From Gallaecimonas sp. GXIMD4217 (GTDB taxonomy: Bacteria > Pseudomonadota > Gammaproteobacteria > Enterobacterales > Gallaecimonadaceae): 64,000 nucleotides of DNA. The position numbers and the translations under genes are program-made. Positions 19,227 to 28,404 of this stretch are shown piece after piece. The notes below the pieces were generated by a model. That model worked only from the letters and a program-made list of their open reading frames with translations. It was not told the DNA's origin and made no database searches. The first letter of the stretch is position 1. Each line of letters begins with the position of its first letter. The DNA is taken from the NCBI RefSeq assembly GCF_038087665.1, contig NZ_CP149925.1:1736870-1800869 (forward strand). The letters run 5' to 3'.

Positions 19227-20560
19227 CTGAGGGATCCCCACAAAATTAATTCCATGCCTGCTCGTAGCTTGTTGCATGTAGCAGCTCGCGGTAGCGAACG
19301 AGGGCTTTTTGCCACTGCCTTTTCGTGAATTTGAGGCCCTTGCTGACGGCTCGAAGTCCCAGGGTATGGAAAGACAACGCGCGTTTTTTCTTCACCGTGT
19401 TGGCCTGGAAGCGGCCGTGCTGATTGCCTACCGTCATGGTGAGTCCGAGCAGCACCAACACCAGCGAGGCCAGGGTCGAGAGCAACAGCAGGATGCTGAT
19501 GCGAGCAGGCTTGGTGCTTCTGCTGTTCTCGAAGCCCAATCCGAGTTGGGCAGACTTCATGTCCCGGAAGCCTTCTTCAATTTGCATGCGCTGCCTATAG
19601 ATGGCGACGACCTGCTTGCTATGGTGACGGGCTTTCGGCAGGTTGGACGCCAGCAGCCAAGGCTCCTTGGCGCCTTGGGCATGCTTGATTGACTGTCCGG
19701 CCCGCTGTTTACTGCCATCCGGGTTGAGTGATTGCCGGCCTTTGCCTTTTTGCCTGTACAGGGTCAGGGTGCAGGCGAACGGCTTGTAGCGGGCCAGCAG
19801 ACCATCGCATCGCTTGGGACGTTGTGAAGCCTGGCCATAGAGGTGGCTGATGCACTGCCAGGTGTCGCCTTGGTCAAGTGAGTAGAAATTGGGTTTGCGA
19901 ACGCGCCCGACAAAATGCCATCCAAGCGCCTCGACCTGCCTGAACCAGGGAGACTTGAAGCCGGCATCGGTGACGATAATGGGCTGGCAACCCGGTGGCA
20001 GCATGGCCGACAGGATGGACAGAAAACGCGCATGCACGGCGGGTTTCTCTTTGGTGCTAAGCGGATGCACTTCCTGGTAGAGGGTGATGGGGCGACCATC
20101 CAGCGTCATGGCCGCCCGCAGCAGGAAGTGGCCTTTGACCCTATCCAGATCCGACCAATCGACGGCGATCACGGGGCGCTTGGTACAGCAGAAAAGCCGG
20201 CAGATGGCGGCATAGACAACCAGCTGTTCTCGCTGCAAGTGGGAATTTGAAAGCAGCCGATCGGCGCGCTTGATGTTGTGTTTTTCGAAGGCTTTTGACT
20301 CGATGCCGCGACCGATGCTGGTCACCGTGGCAGCGCTGCCACCGGCCAGGCTCAACACACAGTCCATCACGGCCTTTCGGCGAGTTTTGTGCATTTTGGG
20401 TGTGACAAGCGTCACGATGTTGGTCAAGATAGTGCGTACATTCATGGCGTTTTTTGGTTAGTGATTTTTGGCGATTGATCTGATCACCAAACGCCATGAA
20501 TGTTCCCGCCATTATTGATAACCAGCTGAAATTAAAAGACTATTTGTGGGGATGCCTCAG
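19227..20560 (-). mobile_element. IS10-group (IS4 family) element, copy 1
   Basis: A 1334 bp insertion sequence. The terminal inverted repeats are CTGAGGGATCCCCACAAA (left) and CTGAGGCATCCCCACAAA (right, reverse complement), one mismatch in 18. They begin like the ends of IS10 (CTGAGAGATCCCC, from memory). Both sides are flanked by GATCTGACC (19218-19226 and 20561-20569), a 9 bp target duplication, the size known for IS10. It encodes one transposase. An identical copy begins 42 bp to the right. Confidence 0.92.
19246..20445 (-). CDS. IS4-family (IS10 group) transposase, copy 1
   Basis: A 399-residue DDE transposase, close to the 402 residues of the IS10 enzyme. The catalytic aspartates lie in AVDWSDLD and VTDAGFKSPW. 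The glutamate is in the IS4 signature Y-(2)-R-(3)-E-(6)-K, read in YRQRMQIEEGFRDMK. The frame is intact. It begins about 115 bp inside the right end of the element and ends about 19 bp inside the left end. The product cuts and pastes the element through the inverted repeats. It is identical in sequence to copy 2 at 20621-21820. Confidence 0.95.
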   Translation of the reverse strand: MNVRTILTNIVTLVTPKMHKTRRKAVMDCVLSLAGGSAATVTSIGRGIESKAFEKHNIKRADRLLSNSHLQREQLVVYAAICRLFCCTKRPVIAVDWSDLDRVKGHFLLRAAMTLDGRPITLYQEVHPLSTKEKPAVHARFLSILSAMLPPGCQPIIVTDAGFKSPWFRQVEALGWHFVGRVRKPNFYSLDQGDTWQCISHLYGQASQRPKRCDGLLARYKPFACTLTLYRQKGKGRQSLNPDGSKQRAGQSIKHAQGAKEPWLLASNLPKARHHSKQVVAIYRQRMQIEEGFRDMKSAQLGLGFENSRSTKPARISILLLLSTLASLVLVLLGLTMTVGNQHGRFQANTVKKKRALSFHTLGLRAVSKGLKFTKRQWQKALVRYRELLHATSYEQAWN

Positions 20561-20601
20561 GATCTGACCCCATTTATCCAGAAAATAAAGTGGATCTGAC
20601 C

Positions 20602-21935
20602 CTGAGGGATCCCCACAAAATTAATTCCATGCCTGCTCGTAGCTTGTTGCATGTAGCAGCTCGCGGTAGCGAACGAGGGCTTTTTGCCACTGCCTTTTCG
20701 TGAATTTGAGGCCCTTGCTGACGGCTCGAAGTCCCAGGGTATGGAAAGACAACGCGCGTTTTTTCTTCACCGTGTTGGCCTGGAAGCGGCCGTGCTGATT
20801 GCCTACCGTCATGGTGAGTCCGAGCAGCACCAACACCAGCGAGGCCAGGGTCGAGAGCAACAGCAGGATGCTGATGCGAGCAGGCTTGGTGCTTCTGCTG
20901 TTCTCGAAGCCCAATCCGAGTTGGGCAGACTTCATGTCCCGGAAGCCTTCTTCAATTTGCATGCGCTGCCTATAGATGGCGACGACCTGCTTGCTATGGT
21001 GACGGGCTTTCGGCAGGTTGGACGCCAGCAGCCAAGGCTCCTTGGCGCCTTGGGCATGCTTGATTGACTGTCCGGCCCGCTGTTTACTGCCATCCGGGTT
21101 GAGTGATTGCCGGCCTTTGCCTTTTTGCCTGTACAGGGTCAGGGTGCAGGCGAACGGCTTGTAGCGGGCCAGCAGACCATCGCATCGCTTGGGACGTTGT
21201 GAAGCCTGGCCATAGAGGTGGCTGATGCACTGCCAGGTGTCGCCTTGGTCAAGTGAGTAGAAATTGGGTTTGCGAACGCGCCCGACAAAATGCCATCCAA
21301 GCGCCTCGACCTGCCTGAACCAGGGAGACTTGAAGCCGGCATCGGTGACGATAATGGGCTGGCAACCCGGTGGCAGCATGGCCGACAGGATGGACAGAAA
21401 ACGCGCATGCACGGCGGGTTTCTCTTTGGTGCTAAGCGGATGCACTTCCTGGTAGAGGGTGATGGGGCGACCATCCAGCGTCATGGCCGCCCGCAGCAGG
21501 AAGTGGCCTTTGACCCTATCCAGATCCGACCAATCGACGGCGATCACGGGGCGCTTGGTACAGCAGAAAAGCCGGCAGATGGCGGCATAGACAACCAGCT
21601 GTTCTCGCTGCAAGTGGGAATTTGAAAGCAGCCGATCGGCGCGCTTGATGTTGTGTTTTTCGAAGGCTTTTGACTCGATGCCGCGACCGATGCTGGTCAC
21701 CGTGGCAGCGCTGCCACCGGCCAGGCTCAACACACAGTCCATCACGGCCTTTCGGCGAGTTTTGTGCATTTTGGGTGTGACAAGCGTCACGATGTTGGTC
21801 AAGATAGTGCGTACATTCATGGCGTTTTTTGGTTAGTGATTTTTGGCGATTGATCTGATCACCAAACGCCATGAATGTTCCCGCCATTATTGATAACCAG
21901 CTGAAATTAAAAGACTATTTGTGGGGATGCCTCAG
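20602..21935 (-). mobile_element. IS10-group (IS4 family) element, copy 2
   Basis: A second 1334 bp element, identical to copy 1 as far as I can read, in the same orientation. It is flanked by the same 9 bp GATCTGACC (20593-20601 and 21936-21944). The 41 bp between the elements consists of GATCTGACC, a 23 bp spacer, and GATCTGACC. The spacer's right part repeats the sequence left of copy 1 (AGAAAAYAAAGTG) with one change. The result is a tandem 1375 bp period. Confidence 0.92.
20621..21820 (-). CDS. IS4-family (IS10 group) transposase, copy 2
   Basis: A 399-residue transposase with the same sequence as copy 1, including both aspartate motifs and the YRQRMQIEEGFRDMK signature. The frame is open, so both copies could be active. 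Identity of the two copies argues for a very recent event. A tandem duplication of element plus spacer, or two insertions into a repeated GATCTGACC target, would both give this structure. Confidence 0.95.
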   Translation of the reverse strand: MNVRTILTNIVTLVTPKMHKTRRKAVMDCVLSLAGGSAATVTSIGRGIESKAFEKHNIKRADRLLSNSHLQREQLVVYAAICRLFCCTKRPVIAVDWSDLDRVKGHFLLRAAMTLDGRPITLYQEVHPLSTKEKPAVHARFLSILSAMLPPGCQPIIVTDAGFKSPWFRQVEALGWHFVGRVRKPNFYSLDQGDTWQCISHLYGQASQRPKRCDGLLARYKPFACTLTLYRQKGKGRQSLNPDGSKQRAGQSIKHAQGAKEPWLLASNLPKARHHSKQVVAIYRQRMQIEEGFRDMKSAQLGLGFENSRSTKPARISILLLLSTLASLVLVLLGLTMTVGNQHGRFQANTVKKKRALSFHTLGLRAVSKGLKFTKRQWQKALVRYRELLHATSYEQAWN

Positions 21936-21980
21936 GATCTGACCCCATTTATCCTGGACCCCATTTATCCCATTGATCGG

Positions 21981-22370
21981 TTATATGCCATTGTAGACCA
22001 TTATAAATTTACCTTGCCCATCATTGCTTAGCCTAAGTATTTCTGTGTACTCAAACTTTGAATCACAAATGTACTTTTTACTTTTATCGTTTTCGGAAAT
22101 TATTGAGCATGTACCTAACGCCCGCTTAATAAGAGGGTCAAAAGTAAAATCTACATTCAAGGAGCTTTCCTCGACATTATGATAAACATATATTTTAGTG
22201 GCGTCTTTGGGAAAGTAATCTGGAAACCAATTATATTCAGCCAGATAGCTTTCTTTTAAATCAACAAACGATTCTGCATTTGTATACCTTTTCTCCAAAA
22301 GTTGATTTATCAATGAAGGCAAAGAAACTATAAGAAGAATTACCATGGCAATTTTAATGAAATTTTTCAC
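21981..22370 (-). CDS. Cassette gene 1: membrane-anchored protein of unknown function
   Basis: A 129-residue protein with an N-terminal hydrophobic anchor (about 5-24) and a polar extracytoplasmic part containing two cysteines (GTCSIIS and KYICDSK). No family is recognised. The DNA is strikingly A+T-rich against the GC-rich chromosome. It follows an attC site (22386 side) in the direction of the array, and the sequence just after its stop (ATATAACC near 21980) looks like the start of another attC that was lost at the IS boundary. I read it as the last cassette gene before the IS pair. Confidence 0.7.
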   Translation of the reverse strand: MKNFIKIAMVILLIVSLPSLINQLLEKRYTNAESFVDLKESYLAEYNWFPDYFPKDATKIYVYHNVEESSLNVDFTFDPLIKRALGTCSIISENDKSKKYICDSKFEYTEILRLSNDGQGKFIMVYNGI

Positions 22371-22385
22371 CTTACTTTCCTTGGC

Positions 22386-22481
22386 ATATAACGCCGCGTT
22401 AAGCGGAGAGTAATTGTTGGCTAAAATGTGTAGCGAAGCGGAACCGAGCCAACGATTACGAATCCGCCTTTAACGCCTTGT
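22386..22481 (-). other. attC site, larger part (split by IS110 element)
   Basis: A long imperfect inverted repeat: CGCCGCGTTAAGCGG pairs broadly with CCGCCTTTAACG, around TTGGCTAAAATGTG...GAGCCAACG. The left core reads ATATAAC. The right end stops at CTTGT (22477-22481), where the IS110-family element begins. The missing core (TAGGC) resumes at 23667. Rejoined, the site is 101 bp, matching the 102 and 101 bp of the other two attC sites. Confidence 0.75.
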
Positions 22482-23637
<1,156 letters not shown>

Positions 23638-23661
23638 TCTGTTGACTGAACACCACAGTCA

Positions 23662-23671
23662 CTTGTTAGGC
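23662..23671 (-). other. attC core remnant right of the IS110 element
   Basis: CTTGTTAGGC holds the GTTAGGC core (RC GCCTAAC, fits RYYYAAC). It is the end of the attC whose other part is 22386-22481. Confidence 0.7.
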
Positions 23672-24148
23672 ATTATTTCGCCCCAACGAACGAGCATAAT
23701 TTTCTACCAATTGACAAATTCTTTCAGGCTTTACACCATGTAACTTTTGATGTTTTTCTAATGGAGAGTCAAAGCCATAATCACTTTCCATTTTCAAAAC
23801 CAACTCGTTATCATTGAGCACTTTAATATGATCTTTAATTAAATACCCTTTAGGAAGTGAACTTGATGGACTATCACCAACGGTGGTTTCTAGAACACCG
23901 TTATTTATCTTCCATGTATTATCGTAGTAGTCTACTTCTGGAATTCCATCCCCATTCATTGAAATAGATACAACACATTTACGACCATTTGAAGTGAAGC
24001 CTAATTGACTATATTCATAGTTACCTATGCCATAATCTTTTAGATGCCATACTCCAACAATTTGCTCCTCAGGCTTTACTTCAAGTTTTGTGCTCACACA
24101 CCCTGAAAGTAAAAAAGCTAACCCAGCTAAAAGTGAAAAAGTTTTCAC
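23666..24148 (-). CDS. Cassette gene 2: lipoprotein of unknown function
   Basis: A 160-residue predicted lipoprotein (signal MKTFSLLAGLAFLLSGC, Cys17). The mature part begins like small lipocalin-type or stress lipoproteins (IVGVWHLKDYG...) and is probably beta-rich. No firm family. It is A+T-rich. The stop codon TAA is part of the attC core GCCTAAC, a common cassette arrangement. It lies between attC 24163-24264 and the split attC, so it forms a compact cassette of about 0.5 kb. Confidence 0.75.
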   Translation of the reverse strand: MKTFSLLAGLAFLLSGCVSTKLEVKPEEQIVGVWHLKDYGIGNYEYSQLGFTSNGRKCVVSISMNGDGIPEVDYYDNTWKINNGVLETTVGDSPSSSLPKGYLIKDHIKVLNDNELVLKMESDYGFDSPLEKHQKLHGVKPERICQLVENYARSLGRNNA

Positions 24149-24162
24149 AAATACTCCTTAAT

Positions 24163-24264
24163 GCCTAACGCCGCCATAAACGGCACAAAATAGTTGGCTA
24201 AAATTAGCGACGTAGGAGCACAAGCCAACTATTTTGTGCCCTAGGTTTAATGGCTTTGTTATAA
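24163..24264 (-). other. attC site between cassette genes 2 and 3
   Basis: 102 bp. Core GCCTAAC (24163-24169) on one side and GTTATAA (24258-24264) on the other. The arms GGCACAAAATAGTTGGCT and AGCCAACTATTTTGTGCC form an 18 bp perfect inverted repeat around a short loop. This is the build of VCR-like attC sites from marine gammaproteobacterial integrons. Confidence 0.85.
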
Positions 24265-24268
24265 GCCG

Positions 24269-24730
24269 TTATTCATTTAACCTGACTTGACCATCAGGGC
24301 TTACAATAACAAGCCTAAAATGCTCCAAACTTTCATACTCAAAGCCCAGCTCACATCCACTTAATTCATGTGCATCTTGCTTCAGGAATCTCAGTGGCCA
24401 ACCCAAGCCTTCAATATAGGTTTTAGCTTTAACAAAAGAGTCCGTTTTGGAGGTTGTGCAATTAGACTCAGCAATTAACCCCCCAACTATTGGGAAACCG
24501 ACCAATAAGAGCATTATTGCTGATGCTATTAAATGAACTCTTTTACTATTTTCATCTTTGTAATAGCGAAAAATACTATGAAATAATGAGAGGATAGCGC
24601 CTAACGCTAGGCCAAGGAAAATAAAAATAGCACTTACTCCACCAGGGCCTGCTCCTGCTATGGCTAAAAAGAAACCAGCCATAAAACCGAATATGATCCA
24701 TTTAAAAGTAAGTTTTATCGATTTCCACAT
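24269..24730 (-). CDS. Cassette gene 3: three-helix membrane protein
   Basis: A 153-residue protein with three hydrophobic segments (about 10-28, 32-52 and 66-88) and a polar C-terminal domain with two cysteines (SNCTTSK and LSGCELGFE). Unknown family. A+T-rich, bounded by attC sites at 24163-24264 and 24745-24845. The start codon has no strong ribosome binding site that I can see; translation may be weak or coupled to the array transcript. Confidence 0.75.
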   Translation of the reverse strand: MWKSIKLTFKWIIFGFMAGFFLAIAGAGPGGVSAIFIFLGLALGAILSLFHSIFRYYKDENSKRVHLIASAIMLLLVGFPIVGGLIAESNCTTSKTDSFVKAKTYIEGLGWPLRFLKQDAHELSGCELGFEYESLEHFRLVIVSPDGQVRLNE

Positions 24731-24744
24731 AAGTCTACTAAGGC

Positions 24745-24845
24745 TTATAACGCCCCAAGCAGGGGCAACTTTTAAGCTGGCTAAAATTAGGAGCGAAGCG
24801 ACGGGAGCCAGCTTAAAATTGTCCCGTTGACTTGGCTTGTTATAT
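24745..24845 (-). other. attC site between cassette genes 3 and 4
   Basis: 101 bp with TTATAAC (24745-24751) and GTTATAT (24839-24845) at the ends. The arms CTTTTAAGCTGGCT and AGCCAGCTTAAAA pair, around AAAATTAGGAGCGAAGCGACGG. It closely resembles the other attC sites in the centre (TTAGCCA/GGCTNAAAATT theme). Confidence 0.85.
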
Positions 24846-24850
24846 TTTCA

Positions 24851-25438
24851 TTACGCGGGACATTTTGCCTGCTGCATTTTGTTATCAATGTATTCTTGAT
24901 ACGAGTTATATCCGCCTAAATTCAACTTGGCGCCAGGATTCTTTGTTATGAAAACTTTGTTCATTTCTAAACTTTTCAAGAACATCTCACAACCTTTAGC
25001 AACATTGTTATCTGTAAGGTATGTAAATCCCATATGTAAATAGGTGTTTGTTAAATTATCAAACTCCTTTTTTTCTTGGTATATGGAAATAGATTTCTCT
25101 AAATACTCTATAGAAGCATTATATCGATCATTGAAAGCTATTTTCCCACTATTGAAACCAGTCTCTTTGTAATGTTCTGCATACCTATCGACAGCGTAAG
25201 ATCTCAGAAAAATAGCATAAGTGACGTACGCTTTTGCGAGTCCTGATTGATTACCTTCTTCTTTAAATATTTCAATTGATTCCAAAATGAGCTTTTGTGC
25301 AGGCAACGCTCTTTGTTTGGTGTCAAAGAGCCAATAAGCATCGGACAACTTTTGATTTGGATCGCTGGTGTATGGAACTAATGCAGCTGCACAACCAGTT
25401 AAGAAAATTATCGTTATGGAAAATAAAATATGACGCAA
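24851..25438 (-). CDS. Cassette gene 4: TPR-like lipoprotein
   Basis: A 195-residue predicted lipoprotein (MRHILFSITIIFLTGC, lipobox Cys16). The mature part reads as short helical repeats, TPR-like (for example NLTNTYLHMGFTYLTD and GCEMFLKSLEMNKVF). The function is unknown. I choose the TTG at 25436-25438 behind AGGGAG. A longer ATG-started frame from 25504 would bury the signal peptide and run through the conserved leader element. It is the first cassette after that element. Confidence 0.72.
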   Translation of the reverse strand: MRHILFSITIIFLTGCAAALVPYTSDPNQKLSDAYWLFDTKQRALPAQKLILESIEIFKEEGNQSGLAKAYVTYAIFLRSYAVDRYAEHYKETGFNSGKIAFNDRYNASIEYLEKSISIYQEKKEFDNLTNTYLHMGFTYLTDNNVAKGCEMFLKSLEMNKVFITKNPGAKLNLGGYNSYQEYIDNKMQQAKCPA

Positions 25439-25458
25439 AACTAGATCTCCCTGAAAAT

Positions 25459-25764
25459 ATAACGCTGTATTGTGCTCACACTCGATATCTATTGGTAAGA
25501 CCATTTGATGGTCGCACTCAGTACTTTAGTTTCAAGCTGCTTTCCGATCGGACCACGCTACGCCTGGGGCAAAACGCGCCTGTGCGTAATCATCCTTGCA
25601 AGGGCACGATATCCAAAACGCTGACCAGAGCTTAATAGCCTGTATAACAAAGGTTTTTACCTATGTGAACAAGATAAACAGGCCAGTCGCGGAGGGATAT
25701 CATGCCATGATCTGGCCGCCACGCCGGTTCTGACTGTATGGATGCACAAGCAGAGGTTGTCACC
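25459..25764 (-). repeat. Leader element E1 heading the cassette array
   Basis: About 306 bp without a convincing gene. It is related over its length to 60792-61090. Shared landmarks, in order on the minus strand, are GGTGACAA, CCATACAGTCA, ATCTTGTTCAC, GTAAAAACCTTTG, GATATCG, TTACCAATAGATATC and AATACAGCGTTAT. It ends at an att-like core (CGTTATA) right before the first cassette gene, where attI would be expected. A reverse-strand frame is shared with the other copy but has several stops here. Confidence 0.7.
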
Positions 25765-25825
25765 ACCGCCCCTCTTTCGCCGTTCTGAACAACAGTAACG
25801 CGAGCCGAAAGGAAACATGGCCAAA

Positions 25826-25853
25826 GAGAAAGGCGCCCTTGGGCGCCTTTCTC
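25826..25853 (-). terminator. Hairpin after the secreted-protein gene
   Basis: A 12 bp perfect stem GAGAAAGGCGCC/GGCGCCTTTCTC with a CTTG loop. It has a weak T tract on the minus strand and touches the stop codon at 25852. Confidence 0.6.
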
Positions 25854-26535
25854 AGTAACTGTTGATCTTGTAGGTCACGTCCTGCTCGATCAGGCCCCTG
25901 CGGACATGGTCGGCGCGGTATTTGGCGCGGATGCGCAGCTCGTGCTCGCCGGCCTCCAGTGGCCTCAGCATCACCCAGTAGCCCTGGGTGGCGGCCGGAT
26001 ACAGCTTGGGCGGCAGGCGCTCGCGGGGAATACCGCCCAGCACGTCGAAGCACTTGCGGGACTTCTGCCGGAAGGCGGCCAGGTTGGTTACCTCCTGGCC
26101 ATCCAGGACCAGGGAGATCTCCTCGATATGGGGCCAGTGCAGGGCCGAGGCCGCTTTCATCTCGGCGCAGGGCTTCTCGTTCTCCATCCTGGGTTCGGCA
26201 AGCTGGGTCAGGATGGGCACGAACAGGTACTTGTCCTTGGGGATCTCGCAGAAGCGCTCCACGGGCTCCTTGGAGTTGCTGTTGGCCAGGAACCACACCA
26301 GGCCGCGCTGATTGAGATCGCAGCGCTCCCCTGTCCTGTCGGACAGCGGGCTGGCAACGCTCGGCACCGACTTGATCCATTGCCACCAGGCATGGGCGTA
26401 TTCGGTCTGGCTCATCTTGTCCACGCGCATCAGCGGTGGTACCACCCAATCCTCTATGGCGCTGGCGCTTGGGGCCAGTACCGAAAACAGCAAGCCGACG
26501 GCCAATCCCTTCAGCCGCGTCCTGGAATCCCTCAT
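25852..26535 (-). CDS. Secreted protein of unknown function
   Basis: A 227-residue protein with a Sec signal peptide (cleavage likely after APSASA, about residue 26). The mature part opens with TEYAHAWWQWIKSVPS and contains SDRTGERCDLNQRGLVWFLA. This is a pattern I associate with a family of uncharacterised exported proteins of proteobacteria in which a short-chain 'WxQW' region precedes a beta domain. Four cysteines may form disulfides. It stands alone, upstream of leader element E1. No function is proposed. Confidence 0.7.
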   Translation of the reverse strand: MRDSRTRLKGLAVGLLFSVLAPSASAIEDWVVPPLMRVDKMSQTEYAHAWWQWIKSVPSVASPLSDRTGERCDLNQRGLVWFLANSNSKEPVERFCEIPKDKYLFVPILTQLAEPRMENEKPCAEMKAASALHWPHIEEISLVLDGQEVTNLAAFRQKSRKCFDVLGGIPRERLPPKLYPAATQGYWVMLRPLEAGEHELRIRAKYRADHVRRGLIEQDVTYKINSY

Positions 26536-26652
26536 TGGTAGCTCCCTGGTTATTATTCTTGTGGTCTTAACGCCACTTGGTCCTCGAGCCTACAGAACTC
26601 GTTGAACAATAACTTAACAAAAGAAATAAAAATGTAAAGGCACTGCTCCGAC

Positions 26653-27582
26653 CTATCTGCCCCGGCGCAACCTGTGACCCAGGGTATTCATGGCCGAACC
26701 CAGCACCACCAGCACGGCGCCAAGGTAGGCGAGCCAGTTGAATTCGCGCACCTCGAAGCCCAGCTCGAACAGGGCGTCCATGATGGCCACGAAGGCAAAG
26801 GTCAGCAGCGGCGTCACCGCCAGCAGCGCCGACACCTTGGAGGCCTCCCAGTGGTTGAGGGCCTCGGCAAAGGCGCCGTAGGCCACCAGGGTATTGGCGC
26901 CGCAGAAAATAAGCCAGCCCAGCTGCCAGCCATCCAGCACCAGCACCTGGGCCGGTTCGCTAAGCGGCAGGAAGGCCAGGGCCCCGGCCAGGTAGATCAC
27001 CAGCATGATCTGCACCGAGCCGTAATGGCCCAGCAGCTTCTTCTGGGCCAGGGCGTAGCAGGCCCAGGTCACAGCGGCCAGCACCATCAGCAGCAGGCCC
27101 CAGGTGATGTCGTCGAACTGGCTGAAGATGGCCAGCAGCCGCTCGTTGAAGAAGCCCGCCAGGCCCAGCAGCATCACCGTCATGCCGAGGCGCTGCACCG
27201 GCGTGAAGGGCTCTTTGAACAGCCAGACGCTGCCCAGCATCAGCAGCAGCGGCGCCAGCTGGATCACCACCTGGGCGGTGCGGGGATCCAGGTGGTTCAG
27301 GGCCAGCAGGTAGAAGCCGTAGTTGAGCAGCAGGCCGATCACGGCCACCAGCATCAGTACGGCGGCCTGGCCCCGGCATAGGCGCAGCGACGGCAGCTGC
27401 CCCTTCAGCCCCAGCCAGATCCACAGCACCAGGCCGGCGCTCAGGAAGCGGTAGAAGGTGATGGTGTAGGCGTCCATGGCCGCCAGCACCTCCTTGAGGG
27501 CGATGGGCAGCAGGCCCCACAGCAGGGCGGTCAGAAACGACAGGGACGCGCCCAACCCGGCGCGCCCCGACAGCATCGTCAT
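26653..27582 (-). CDS. EamA/DMT-family transporter
   Basis: A 309-residue inner-membrane protein with ten hydrophobic segments arranged as two EamA repeats. LTALLWGLLPIALKEVL opens the first, and an inner repeat start is near residue 155 (GLLLMVLAAVTWACYALAQKKLL). Substrates of this family are metabolites of many kinds and cannot be read from sequence. Start at ATG 27580-27582 with AAGGA six bases upstream. It lies 9 bp after the response regulator gene and may belong to that operon. Confidence 0.85.
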   Translation of the reverse strand: MTMLSGRAGLGASLSFLTALLWGLLPIALKEVLAAMDAYTITFYRFLSAGLVLWIWLGLKGQLPSLRLCRGQAAVLMLVAVIGLLLNYGFYLLALNHLDPRTAQVVIQLAPLLLMLGSVWLFKEPFTPVQRLGMTVMLLGLAGFFNERLLAIFSQFDDITWGLLLMVLAAVTWACYALAQKKLLGHYGSVQIMLVIYLAGALAFLPLSEPAQVLVLDGWQLGWLIFCGANTLVAYGAFAEALNHWEASKVSALLAVTPLLTFAFVAIMDALFELGFEVREFNWLAYLGAVLVVLGSAMNTLGHRLRRGR

Positions 27583-27591
27583 GGTTTTTCC

Positions 27592-28404
27592 TTACAGCAG
27601 CAGCTGCTTGACCTTTTCCCGGTAGGAGCGCCCTACCCTGAGCTCGTCGCCGGAGTCCAGGCGGATCAGGTAATCGGCGCTGGCCAGGTTGATGAGCTGG
27701 GTGATCCTGTCGCGGTTGACGATGGCGCTGCGGTGAACCCGGACGAACTGGCGGGGGTCGAGCATGGCCTCCAGCTCCTTCATGGTCTTGCGCATGATGT
27801 GGGTGACGCCCTGGGCATGGATGCACATGTAGTCGCCGGCGGCGTCTATCCAGTCGATGTCGGCCACCGCCACCAGGCTCACCTCGGAGCCGTCGCGTAT
27901 GGACAGCTGCTGGGCGAAATCACCGGTCACCGACTCACCCCGCTCCAACCGCTCCTTGACCAACGACGGCGAGACACCGGCCAGCTCGGCCAGGGCCTTG
28001 AGCAGGCGGGCCTCGCGCCTGGCCTGATCCAGGCGCTGGTACTGGCTGCGAATGCGCGCCATGCACTGCTGCAGGCGCTCCTCGTCCACCGGCTTGAGCA
28101 GGTAGTCCAGGGCGTGCAGCTCGAAGGCCTTGACGGCGAAGTCGTCAAAAGCGGTCACGAACACCACCAGCGGCAGCGGGTGGTCCTTTTCAACCAGGCT
28201 TTCCATCAGCTCTATGCCGCTGGTGCCGGGCATCTGGATATCCAGGAACAGCAGATCCGGCTTCAGGGCGGCCAGGCATTGCAGGGCCTCGCGGGCACTG
28301 CCGGCCTCGCCCACCACCTCCAGATCGGAAAATTGCTCCAGGCGCAGCCGCAAACCTTTGCGGGCCAGGGGTTCGTCGTCGACGATCAGGGTTCTAATGG
28401 TCAT
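27592..28404 (-). CDS. LytTR-family response regulator
   Basis: A 270-residue regulator: receiver domain (1-120) with the phospho-acceptor D55 in FLDIQMPG and the switch lysine in YLLKPVDEE, then a linker and a LytTR DNA-binding domain (about 165-268). It starts inside the kinase gene (4 bp overlap, ATGA), so the two form a pair. LytTR proteins bind imperfect direct repeats rather than helix-turn-helix sites. Target genes are not shown, but the neighbours (EamA transporter, thiamine uptake genes) are candidates. Confidence 0.92.
   Translation of the reverse strand: MTIRTLIVDDEPLARKGLRLRLEQFSDLEVVGEAGSAREALQCLAALKPDLLFLDIQMPGTSGIELMESLVEKDHPLPLVVFVTAFDDFAVKAFELHALDYLLKPVDEERLQQCMARIRSQYQRLDQARREARLLKALAELAGVSPSLVKERLERGESVTGDFAQQLSIRDGSEVSLVAVADIDWIDAAGDYMCIHAQGVTHIMRKTMKELEAMLDPRQFVRVHRSAIVNRDRITQLINLASADYLIRLDSGDELRVGRSYREKVKQLLL

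Noticed and set aside
18738-19328. A 196-codon plus-strand frame across the left IS edge
   Set aside because: It crosses the inverted repeat and target duplication, shows no domain and overlaps the minus-strand remnant.
19227-21935. Composite transposon carrying cargo between the two IS copies
   Set aside because: Only 41 bp lie between them and they hold no gene.
25297-25635. A 112-codon plus-strand frame overlapping cassette gene 4 and leader E1
   Set aside because: Half lies antisense to the cassette gene, and the E1 half is followed by several stops compared with the related E2 frame.
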